Shown here in pieces: positions 43,662-53,619 of a stretch of DNA of 64,000 nt; position 1 is the first letter of the stretch, and each line of letters begins with the position of its first letter. This DNA is from Pachyseris speciosa (lineage: Eukaryota; Cnidaria; Anthozoa; Scleractinia; Pachyseridae), in NCBI GenBank assembly GCA_016490735.1, contig JAEMWC010000121.1, forward strand, positions 933,501 to 997,500, written 5' to 3'. The translations under genes were made by a program, and so were the position numbers. The notes below the pieces were generated by a model, which was not told the DNA's origin, made no database searches, and saw nothing but the letters and a program-made list of their open reading frames with translations.

Positions 43662-44173
43662 TGATCAAGAAACTTTAAGTACACGTAGGCATTTTTACGA
43701 TAAATCTGGCGTCTATGCAGATTGATCGAGACGACGTTGAAGACACCGCTGACCAAACGTAGGCTAAACGTTTGACACTGCAGACTGCATTTGCCCTTTC
43801 CCATGTGCTGACTCGCGTCTGCTCGACCGCTTTTGCATTTTCATTACCAGTAACCACGTGTCCTTTTCGAAGCCTTTTTCCTGTTATACTTCTTATTTAT
43901 TCCATTTATTCTTTACCTTTTGCATTATTTTGGGGAAAGAAGACGAAGACCAGGAAATGATGGAGATGCAAGCACAAGGTCTGCCGCCTGTTGAACAAGG
44001 TGATCCGCTTTTCGTATGAGTTCTTTTTCACTGCCTTTTTGCATTTCTGGTTCAGTGTTTGGTTTAGCAAGACAGAGAAGTAACTAACAATACAATAAAA
44101 GAGTAACGGCTATTGAAACCAAATGGATTTATGGGAAGGTATTTTGTTATATGTTGCACGACATAGGCTCGTG
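43662..44173 (+). repeat. Segmental duplication, copy A (with splice-dead exon copy)
   Basis: About 510 bp aligned along its length with 46422-46919 (landmarks CGTAGGCATTTTTACGATAA, CTGACCAAACGTAGGCTAAA, CAGGAAATGATGGAGATGCA and TTGCACGACATAGGCTC). Positions 43934-43999 match the exon at 46683, but the acceptor AG is GG here. Confidence 0.85.
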
Positions 44174-44318
44174 AAAACAAACTATGACTTCATCACTTAC
44201 GGCTACAATCCTTGTCAAAATTCCTCATCACGCCCTTTTAATAAGGTTATATATGTGTCCCAACAGAAAATCAGAACAGATTTCTTAACCTCCATACGTG
44301 TATCTCCTCCTCTCTCAG

Positions 44319-44384
44319 GGCAATGTTGATAAACAACAAACGATTGCATCTAATCAAATGCTTGAGAGGATCAACGTTGAATAG
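44319..44384 (+). CDS. Candidate alternative terminal exon of the LGR
   Basis: A very good acceptor (TATCTCCTCCTCTCTCAG) opens a phase-0 frame that matches the phase-0 donor of the 7TM exon. It encodes GNVDKQQTIASNQMLERINV and then E and a stop. It would give a short cytoplasmic tail. It has no helix-8-like start, so it is only a candidate. Confidence 0.3.
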   Translation, partial: GNVDKQQTIASNQMLERINVE

Positions 44385-45354
44385 AAGGAGAGGGCAGGCA
44401 TTATTTGGCGTTAAGGGTTCTGATCCCAAGAATTAAAACCACAATTGTGTAAAAATCAACCCCTCTGTCAAAGAAAAAATGTTCTACAGCCAGAAAGCAT
44501 GAAGAATCTAGCGGTTGAGCAATGCATTGTATGAGGGGGTGGGGAGGAGGGAACAGAGAGGAACTCTATTCTTAACTGTAAAGGATTCCTGCAAGTGTCT
44601 AAAGAATTTCTGCCATGGCTGTAGTCCTTACCGGACCATGAGATCATCTAGTTAAATAATAACCGAACCCCATCCAAACCCATTGTATTCTGCCTGCATT
44701 ATATCACCGAATCCCGAGTGAAAATAATGCAAACTAAGGCGGTCTTTTCTGAAGGCAGGGAAACGATCAAGGGTAATGTTATCAGGTGCTAAATCGGCAC
44801 GCAGCAATATTAAAACAAAACCACGCTGCAATATTAACAATACTGCTGCGTGTTTTAATAATGCAGCATGCTTTACATGCCATATGTCCATTGGTGAAGG
44901 GCTTTCTCCATATTTGTTTACTCTACAAACAAACAAAAACACTACAGAAAGTACCTTTAATACTAGGAGAAGATTCCTAACTAACAGTTCCCGTCACTTA
45001 TATGACAAATATATCAAAGGTTTCGGCAGTGGTTTCAGCAGTTTCAATAATGTATACCTTCACTACTCCAGAAAAATTCTCCATTGAACATTTTCTACCC
45101 GCTTCACTCGACGACACACAATCTTCTTCCGTGACAAGTGCAGAAATCATCCAACTTTAGCGACGAAGCAGTCCCTAAAAACACATAGAAGGCGACTAAC
45201 TTTGGTTTTGCCGTGTTCTAAGATAATGGTTTATGTTTTAAACCCGGAGTTTATCAATAAAAACCAATGAGAATGGTTTTGTTTACAAATGCAAATTATT
45301 CTTGTGTAACTCACTTGTTCACTTGAAAACCAAAGTTGAATGATATTTTTTACA

Positions 45355-45525
45355 GAATGGTTTCAAATACCGAGAGAGTTTGCAACTCCATTTGAAGAAA
45401 TGTCGCCACTAGAACTAAACAAATGTCTTCAGAAATTTTATCTGTCAGCGAGAAAACGGGCGGCTTATTGTTTCAGTCCTTTGTGCGCGGGGAAATATTG
45501 CAATCGTTGCTGGAATATATGAATT
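45355..45525 (+). pseudogene. Fragment resembling DUF3504/Crypton-derived proteins
   Basis: After an acceptor-like TTTTTTACAG the frame reads EWFQIPREFATPFEEMSPLE and LNKCLQKFYLSARKR, like the N-terminal module of the DUF3504 (KCTD1/ZMYM/QRICH-type, Crypton-derived) proteins common in cnidarians. The frame then drifts and stops, so it looks like a transposon relic. Family assignment is tentative. Confidence 0.4.
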
Positions 45526-45579
45526 AAAATCAATTTTTTGTGGTGTATATTATCTCACTGTTTTAGTATATACTAAAAC

Positions 45580-45692
45580 AACTATTCATCTCAGTGTCGG
45601 TGGCTAGCGGTGGATATTTACCTCGCAGCTTCGCGGCTCGGTAAATATCCACCACTAGCCACCTCCACTTCGGTGAATAGTTGTTAACTATT
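45580..45692. mobile_element. Short palindromic MITE
   Basis: AACAACTATTCA..GGTGGCTAGCGGTGGATATT pairs with AATATCCACCACTAGCCACC..TGAATAGTTGTT around a GCAGCTTCGCGGC centre. Confidence 0.7.
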
Positions 45693-46421
45693 CAATGTCA
45701 ATAATTTTTTATTTAATGTTTTTCAAAAAAGGCTGGTATCATTCGCTGATATAATTGCAGGCAGAAAACAATGGATTTGGATTACGATCAACAATTATAT
45801 TAGATAACTACTGAGGCTCGCAGCTTTACTGGATATAATGCAGGCAGCTGAGGACTCACTGATACCGCAGGCTTCGGCTGTAAAGGCTACTATGGAATCG
45901 TATATTTCGCGATCGTGTGGTAAACTGCTCCCTCTTCTGTCGCCGCTATTGAGATGTACTGTTTCCCTACTTGAGAACGAGTTTATACGCCTGTAGATAT
46001 TCGACCTCCTTGTTAGTAAACCAACTTTCCAGTACGATCCGTTGGTGGTAGTTAGTACAGTACGTACTTATTCCATCTCCTCCAGGCACCACTGAACCGT
46101 TGCCAACCGCTTGATAAAGTGATAAAGGTTTAAAATGGTGTCATCTCCGTCTACCATCAAAGATGTCACCAATCATACTTCATTTGTATTGCGTCTGTGC
46201 CATATTCCTATTTAGATCCAATGGCATGTGCATTAACTCTTCACTACCCATTTTTTGTGGTTACTGGCAACGATTGCCAGTAACCTCTTTGTCATAGACT
46301 GCGTAAGAGGGAGGGGATTTTCCGAATTGAGAGCGAAAATATTCGGAATTAGCTCGACGTTTATCCGACTTCAATTCGATTGTCTCTCTCTTACAGTCAA
46401 TATTTCTTAGAATATCATTTG

Positions 46422-46919
46422 GTCAAGAAACTTCAAGTAAACGTAGGCATTTTTACGATAAGTGTGGCATTTACGAAGATTGATCGAGACGACGTCGAAG
46501 AAACCGCTGACCAAACGTAGGCTAAACGTTTGACACTGCAGACTGCGTTTCCCTCTCCCATGTGCTCGCTCGCGTCTGGTCGACCGCTTTTGTATTTTTA
46601 TTACCAGTAACCATGTATCCTCTTCGAAGCCTTTTATTGTCATATACTTCTCATTTATTCTTTAAAGTTTGCATTATTTTAGGGAAACAAGACGAAGACC
46701 AGGAAATGATGGAGATGCAAGTACAAGGTCTGGCGCCTGCTGAACAAGGTGATTTGCTTTTCGTATGAATTCTTTTTTACTGCTATTTGTATTTCTGGTT
46801 GTTTAGTTTAACAAGACAGAGAAGTAAATAACAATACAATAACGGCTATTGAAATCATATTGATTTATAGAAAGGTATTTTGTTATTTGTTGCACGACAT
46901 AGGCTCATAGCAGAAAGGA
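46422..46919 (+). repeat. Segmental duplication, copy B
   Basis: Partner of 43662-44173. It keeps a working acceptor (CATTATTTTAG) in front of the shared small exon. Confidence 0.85.
46683..46748 (+). CDS. Exon of acidic tail protein (phase 1-1)
   Basis: A 66-bp exon between TTATTTTAG and a GTGATT donor. It encodes KQDEDQEMMEMQVQGLAPAE then Q and ends with the first base of a codon. The next candidate exon at 51527 begins in the matching phase and continues an acidic chain. Its upstream partner is unclear, because the LGR 7TM exon ends in phase 0. The donor is not consensus. Confidence 0.45.
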
Positions 46920-49364
46920 ACTCTATTCTTAAGCGCAAAGGTTTCGTGTAACTGTCTTAAGAATTTCTGCGGTGGTTGTAGTCCTTCCCGGACAGTGAAG
47001 TCATCCAGTTAAGTATCACTAACGCCGCAGGCTTCGGATCTAAAAGCTTCTATGGAATCGTATATTTCGGTTGGCAAACTGCTCCCTCTTCGGTTGCCGC
47101 TATTGAGATGTACTGTTGCCCCGCTTGAGAACGAGTTGACGTAACGAGGCCGAGGTGGCGTGATGTTAAATGGCTTTCTTAACAAGAGAGTCTACGAAAT
47201 GTATAGTCAAAGCGGCGCAAGCCTGAATTGACGCAAACTAAAAATACATACGTACTTTATTTGTTCCAGAAGCAAATTATATTTACAATTAAAGACTAAG
47301 AAGAAAAGTGCTTCTAGAAAAGGAAGTCTATCATTTGCTGCATCCCCAACTGTTGTACTAAGGGGAGGGTGGGGGAGACAAACCTCTTCAAAGTCTGCCT
47401 CAAAGCCTCAGAGCTTTTCTCAAGACCTGCCTGCCCTGTTCCGTCCCGCATGGCGTAGCAAGTTCACCTCATTTGCCCGTGCAGCTGAAACCAGACGTTG
47501 TACAAAAGAATCGTGCTGTGCGCATGACTCGAGGCGCCTTCACTGTCCTCGCAGCACCAACACACTGGTGGCTCACATGTAAGCGAGCCTTCACGGTAAG
47601 TATTGGCCTCATCAGTCATCGTCGGACCTACAATCACCATTCATCGTCATAGCCTCGAAGTCGTGGTCACCTAAGACCCCGAAGGACGAACATTATTATT
47701 ACATCTCAGCGTTAAGAATTGAAACTTTGCCGCATTTAAAGGGAAACCTTTAGGCCCGTACCTTAGCCCTTCTTTCTTTCTTTCTTTCTTTTTTATTTTT
47801 TTTTTATTTTGTGGTGTCGCAAAGTTTTAGAAGGTGTGATGGAAATATGAGCTTTTATGATACCCCCAAACTTCGTGGTGGTGCCATGTGTAAATCATAA
47901 GGACATCACACGTATGTAAACAGGAATTGTACTTGGGAGTCTAAGTAAGATGATCGTAACATTTACATTAAGACTGGAACAATACGTGACAGGTAGGAAC
48001 GGACATCTTAAGACTATGGTGGATAAAAATTCAGATAGACAGTCAAGGATCCAGATTGAGTGGATTTCAAATTTTTCCACTGAAATCATTGGCAACAGAG
48101 TACCTATAATCCCTGAATTGGAATAGCAGGTAGTGAAATTTTAGAATCCCAAATACCCTTCCCTTATTCGCAGTAGGGCCATTATATAATGAGTCTTCTA
48201 ACGCACCTGAATTCATGAGGGACGTTCATGAGGGACGGTTTGGGCTGTTCCTTTAATGTTGGTTACTTTTTTGTTCCAAAGGAAGGCGGATAGCTCTTCG
48301 AATAGAACAACAGGTGACAAATACTGCTTTTTTGATTTAGCGATTGTTTGGTCAAGATTTCACGCGATCACAAAGGCACTTGAGTACAATGCGCGTTACT
48401 GAACAGGCTGGTTTGGTTTCGTGGAGCAGTCTCGATTAAAGGAAAATTCTAGGTTCATCCCGTTGAAAATGCAAATAGAATACGAAAATCAAATGGAACT
48501 TTTCCTGAACAATCGCCAATAATGACTGTTGCCAGTTCCCAGTAGTTGAAGGTAGAAAAAAAAAGAGGCTTGGACACTCTAAACGATTGCCACGTCGTCT
48601 TATTGTGACCAAGGCGGAAGGAAAACTGTTGAATGAAAGAACAGGTGTCTTGGGTTTCTTCCCATTAGATCTGGCTGATTGTTTAATTGCGAGCTTTCTT
48701 GGTCAGAAAGACTTTTGACGGAGCTGCGCAAGACAGATTAAGAGTTGCATATATTACCAATGGTCATTTGTTTACTTTAAATACTGCTGGAAAAGCGACT
48801 GTCAGGTTGTCCCAAGGTTAACACGTCGATAACGGGTTTATGAAATACTCGTTCGCTTGCCATAGCGAAGCGGGTGGTCCGTTGTTGTCTTGTGAGTGAT
48901 GAGCTGTCAACATTTGCGCCATTCAGAATTACCAGAGTGTTGTTAACCCAGTGAATCCAAATTTGAGGTTTCGGAAGCAATCGGACGTCCCCATGGAATG
49001 GGTATTGATCCATTCGACTGTAAATACCCAGATTATAATGCTAGGTCCAAGAGCTTCCAAATTTGAACAGGATTGATTTCGTGGGGCCAGCAAGGACTTG
49101 GCTCTTCAGGCAACTCCAATGGTAGCCTTGTCAGGATGTTTAGTGGAAAGCGAGAATGGTCTCTACATTACAATTTTGTCTCCCTGAAGTTCTTTCTTGC
49201 TGATGATTAACACGAAGCAACCTGATTTGACCCGTGATATCTGAAATACGATTGTGCACACTCCAAATCTACATAACCACACAGTTATATTCATCTTGTC
49301 ACTTGTGGCAAAAGAAGATGTTCCCAGTTTCTTACACTTTGAGGCTTCTGCAGTAATCAATTTT
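46920..49364. other. Intron/intergenic sequence, little recognised
   Basis: Only a (TTTC)n microsatellite at 47768-47793 and T-rich tract to 47810 stand out. Frames on the minus strand at 47895-49013 show no family motif. Confidence 0.4.
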
Positions 49365-49665
49365 GATATGTGAACGATCATCGCAGTTATGAACACAACT
49401 TAAGCTGTAGAGAAAATAAAAGGCTAAAAAAATTCAGGCTTAATAAGGAATCGAACCCAGGACCTCAGCGATACCGGTGTAGAGCTTTACCATCTGAGCT
49501 AACAAGTCAGCTGGGAGCTGGTCATTTTGTTGGTTCGTAATATAACCGTGAGTGATCAATATAAGAGAATAGATATACGAAAATCATGTATTTTGTACTG
49601 CGGATTAAAGCATGAATACGTGAATGATCAACATGTTCATTACTGCGATAATCATTCACATATTA
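49365..49665 (-). repeat. tRNA-derived interspersed repeat, second copy of subfamily 1
   Basis: Matches 38390-38690. Its tRNA-like core (49437-49508, minus) keeps TTAGCTCAGATGG and GGGTTCGATTCC, but the acceptor stem is degenerate. Confidence 0.65.
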
Positions 49666-49914
49666 GTTCTTTAAAGTGCATATGACATGAAATTTTTTAT
49701 TCCCGTTTCTGGAAGTTCAATATCCCTAAAAAAAACCATTTTACCACAATAGCTAGTAATCTCGCAATCTGATTGGCTAATTTTCCGTTGTCGATAAGAG
49801 TCTAGACAACGCTGCCTGCGTCAACGTCTCGCGAAATGCGTTTTCAGCTCGCGTTCTGAAATTAACATTTTCTTTGACGCTGATATTGTGAAAAAAAAAC
49901 CAAATAGAATGTGG

Positions 49915-50072
49915 TTTATTGTTGTCTATACTCTTATCGACAACGATATTCGTCATAGCAGTGGTCAAAATTTGCTGTGGACTCACTCGGCTGCGCCTCC
50001 CGGTGAGTCCACAGCATTTTGACCACTGTGATGACGAATATCGTTGTTGATAAGAGTATAGGCAACGAAAAA
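49915..50072. repeat. Near-perfect long hairpin
   Basis: TTGTCTATACTCTTATCGAC..GTCATAGCAGTGGTCAAAAT pairs with ATTTTGACCACTGTGATGAC..TTGATAAGAGTATAGGCAAC. The loop region is GGACTCACTCGGCTGCGCCT. Each arm is about 65 bp, and it looks like a separate short palindromic MITE. Confidence 0.8.
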
Positions 50073-50249
50073 CCACATTCGATTTGTTAAATCGAAAGTT
50101 AAGAAGTGCTGGAAATGGCTAAAACCCCAATCCTTCGCTTTCGAAATACCCGCTTCTTAACCTTCAAAAGTGTCACAATTGTCGCGCGGCCAAAATATCA
50201 CGTGACATGTACGTGTAACGTCACAGTGTTATATTCGCTCGCAAACAAA

Positions 50250-50564
50250 ATGGCTGAAAAGGGAGCTGAATCTTCAGGCGGGAGAGTTTGCGTCGCTCTC
50301 ACCCCGAATAAGACAACTTGTAGGAACAACATCTGTACAGAGGAAGTATCAGTGGGTTCGATTTGTTCAACGGCATCAGGTTGATTTTGGCCAGCCTGTC
50401 GTATGCCATCTTGTGTTCCGCCTATCTTGAAGATAGTTGCTTCACCCGTGACCCTTCCATTAATCTCGAGGGTGTGGAAGGCTTAAAGATGAGAAGAAGC
50501 CCCCTTCCAGGTTCCGTGCCAATGTGAGACTCAGTTTTACCACCTGGAAAGGAAAAAGCGAAAG
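50250..50564 (+). pseudogene. THAP-domain first exon, decayed
   Basis: The ATG at 50250 reads MAEKGAESSGGRVCVALTPN, then CRNNICTEEVSVGS. In shifted frames follow WVRFVQRHQVDFGQP, LCSAYLEDSCFTRDPSINLE and VEGLKMRRSPLPGSVP, ending near a GAAAGGTAAAT donor. This is the C2CH zinc-finger THAP module found in many cnidarian genes and P-element-like transposons. The final CxxH knuckle reads CSAY, so the His is lost, and at least two indels and an in-frame TGA disable it. Confidence 0.65.
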
Positions 50565-51049
50565 GTAAATAAACTTATTTTAATCCGGATCTCCATCGAT
50601 AAGACTTAAGTTCTTAACGTTAACCTATATTAACAGCAATTTTGATCAGAAATGGTGAATGTCTACACTGATTAAGTTTTGAAGGTTTCTTCTCCCGATT
50701 CCTCGCACTCAGCTAATCTTCAAGAAGACTCGGAATTAAGTGAATCATTCGAATCACTTGAATCTCGGGACATTTTTTTTCTTTCAGTCAACTCTGCGTC
50801 TATATATTTTTCACTTGAGGCCAAGAGAACTTCGAGTCAAAACAGAACACTGTGACGTCACAAGCTCCCCTCGACTGTGGTTAACTAGATCTCAGTCCCG
50901 GGACAATTGTGATGCCAAAGAAGCGACTATTTCGAAAGCGAAAAGTCGGGTTTCAGCCATTTCGAACACTCTTTAACTTTCGATTTGTTTTTAGGATATT
51001 AAACTTTCAGAAAAGGGAATTAAAAAAAATCGTGTCATGCACTTTAATC

Positions 51050-51526
51050 CGCAGTTCAAATATATGATTTTCGTATATTCATTCTCACATAGTATCAATT
51101 TGTTGATTCTATTTTTCTTCCGAACTTGATTACCATGATTTCAATTCTAATTCAACGCTGAAGATTATCTCGCACTATAATTCTTGCAAAATTACATGTG
51201 TAGTTACTTCATCAGAGACAAAGGATCTTTGAGTTATTTTTTGGACCGTTTTAAAAATCCATTTACTATAATGAGGAATCATGCATTGTTGTCGCAATAT
51301 TGATCGCAAGTTTGATCTTATATTACTTTTATTACAAAATCTGAGTTTTTCTCTGATTGACAACTGCCGTAGATGCATTCAGATTCTTTTCCTTATAAAA
51401 GACGAGACCATTTCTTTTCTCTTATTTGCTCTGTTAGACTGAGATTACACCTCTTACAAGAACCATGTTAGAGCTCAAAGCGCCTTTAACTACTTGATAT
51501 AAATTTACACTTCTTATAAATTGTAG
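51050..51526. other. Intron sequence, nothing recognised
   Basis: No exon or repeat signal until the acceptor TATAAATTGTAG at 51526. Confidence 0.4.
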
Positions 51527-51559
51527 ACCCAGAAGTTAGCGACACATCCTCAGACACAG
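51527..51559 (+). CDS. Exon of acidic tail protein (33 bp, phase 1-1)
   Basis: Acceptor TATAAATTGTAG, donor GTAACTTTG. It encodes PEVSDTSSDT between split codons. Its phase and acidic composition match the exons on both sides. Confidence 0.5.
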
Positions 51560-51705
51560 GTAACTTTGTACTTTTAAATAATTTGAACGAGTTGAAATAA
51601 TTTTGAAGTTGTAACGAAAGAGTTATTTTATATGGCTGTTTTGTTGGCGTTACCTTGTTCGTAGCTTTACATGCCGTTTAATCAATCTTATTCTTCCTCC
51701 CACAG

Positions 51706-51744
51706 ATTATGAGCTAGAGGAGCCAAAGGTCACCGTCGCCGAAG
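51706..51744 (+). CDS. Exon of acidic tail protein (39 bp, phase 1-1)
   Basis: Acceptor TTCTTCCTCCCACAG (strong), donor GTAATCC. It encodes DYELEEPKVTVAE between split codons and joins in frame to the large exon at 62788. Confidence 0.55.
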
Positions 51745-52969
51745 GTAATCCACGTTATGATTATATACACCTTCAAAGTTGTAGTGTGTATAGATCTCAA
51801 AGAGCAGGACTTAATTGTTAAGGATCCCCAATTTGTTAAAAATTTATCCTCCTTTTCTCTACCCGCTATACTTTTGGAGAGCGCCATTCCCTTTTGGTTA
51901 TTCTAAGCCTTCGGAATTCACATTTTTTAAACGCTGAGTTATGTGTTCTTCCTAAAGAATGTGAGAGACGCGGGAGCAGTTAATGCATAACTAAAGGTGT
52001 CGATATGCGGCAATTCCAAGTTGGAATCCAATAGCCTTTTGACATTTTTTGCGCTCCAAACGTCGTCCGAGAGCTCCAACAGCATATTTTGGTTGCATCA
52101 ACAGTCGAACGAGTCTTTGGTTTTATTTCAGGCAAATTTGCTGCATCAGTGTTATCTCTTCCCATCATATAGAAAATATCAATAGTCAGCCTGTCGCTGA
52201 ACATGAAATCATCTCTCCCGAATGAATTTGAAGGAGTTGTCATGTATCCTCATCAGGGGGGTCCTTGTTTGTAGTCTATTGGTGTGTGGTATGACCGCGT
52301 TGACGACACTGCTTCGATGAGATGCCAAAACTGTTCAAATATTTGGGGGCCAAAAGTTGGGATTTTTTACACTCCCTGTATTCGAACGAAATAACATGTT
52401 ATCTATAATTTATTATAGGATTTTGTCGAAATTGTTCCTCATACGTTACCGTACAAACTTGTGTGAGGCTTTTACAAAATTCGAAATATTTTACCCTTGG
52501 CGTGACAGCGTGCGAGATGGTGGAATATAATCAATTTCTCAGAAACCACTGGGAATAACTCATTTATAACGATAAGAGCCCGAATCATATAGTCCAGATT
52601 GTTTGGATGTCCGTGTTAACGCAAGGGCTGTAATTCGGCAAACTAAGTTTGACGGTTTTTTTTTCTTTGAAAGCTTACCCTAGTCTAGCTATATTCAGAT
52701 ACTACGTTTTATCATCAGGTTTACAGTAATATAGAAAACGCGCATTGGAGCGATTTCCCGAAAGGCACTCGTGATGGCTTATAGTAGCCTTAAATGCTAC
52801 GTAGAGGACTCACTGGAAGCTAGAAATACGACCTCTGATTGATGCAATTTTAATTAAAATCGTAATAATATATAGATTTAGCCAAACCTAAGAGCGGAGC
52901 TCCATGGTTATTATTTTATTTACTGGTATTGAGCAACTTCGCATGGCTTTCCTTGCGCCAATATTTTGT
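51745..52969. other. Intron sequence, nothing recognised
   Basis: No recognised repeat or coding signal in this first part of the 11-kb intron. Confidence 0.4.
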
Positions 52970-53307
52970 GTTTAGAGCAGTCAACAGGAATCGACCGCGG
53001 TTCAAAAACGTCAAAACATTAAAACATTCCAAAACAACTGGACGCCTATGTTTGTTCGAAGACTCTTGGAAAGGGTGAAGAAAGTTGACAAGTAAGCTTC
53101 TAGTAAGGTAGAAAAATTACTAAGCAATCTTAAGTTTTTACATAACGGTCCGTAGAGTATGAACCTGATCGTTTAGAGCAGTCAACGATTCACAAACCAC
53201 AGAATAACAAAACATTACAAGAAAACAAATTCACTGACGATGCGTAGATTTGTAGGTTTCTTTAGAGAAGGTAGGGAAAATAGACAAGTGACAATTTCGT
53301 AGCAAGT

Positions 53308-53320
53308 TAATAAAAATTGT
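53308..53320. repeat. Target site duplication, left copy
   Basis: TAATAAAAATTGT, identical to 58465-58477, directly flanks the inverted Penelope pair. Confidence 0.85.
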
Positions 53321-53411
53321 AAATGGTTTGAACCCAGGAGTCATATCATAACTAAGTGAAGCACGATCGTCCGGGTGAGTGTAGTCCTGAGAAGGACTGT
53401 TTGTGGTGACA

Positions 53412-53458
53412 TTGACTGACGTTTCGACAACCTGAGCGGAAGTCATCATCAGAGTCAA
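53412..53458 (-). ncRNA. Hammerhead ribozyme motif, minus-strand copy
   Basis: On the minus strand: TTGACT, CTGATGA, a stem II segment bounded by GAC..GTC, then GAAACGTC and AGTCAA. Stem I (TTGACT/AGTCAA) pairs perfectly. Stem III is only the palindrome ACGT, as in the minimal, dimer-favouring hammerheads known from Penelope elements. The predicted cut is after GTC. Confidence 0.75.
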
Positions 53459-53619
53459 GTGATGGGGTAACGTCAGGAGATGGTATAAGTACTCTGGTCA
53501 TTGATGTGATTGGTCAACGAAGTCGTGATGTTATTGGTTGTCTGTCAATTAAGCCGTGATGTTATTGGCTGTGAAGACTGTAAACCGTGGTTGGTGCGTT
53601 TCGATCCGTCTTTTGTTAG

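Larger units (their letters stand above)
49671..51049. mobile_element. DNA-transposon-like element with terminal inverted repeats, carrying a THAP exon
   Basis: TTAAAGTGCATATGACATGA..TTTTTTATTCCC at the left is mirrored by GGGAATTAAAAAAAATCGTG..TCATGCACTTTAA at the right. The 1.38-kb body contains a THAP-domain exon (50250-50564) and a nested palindrome (49915-50072). No transposase is visible, so it is a non-autonomous or internally deleted copy (inference). Confidence 0.65.

Noticed and set aside
43772..43960. Small hydrophobic protein with signal-peptide-like start
   Set aside because: The equivalent frame in the duplicate at 46.5 kb differs in start and frame, so it is not conserved between copies.
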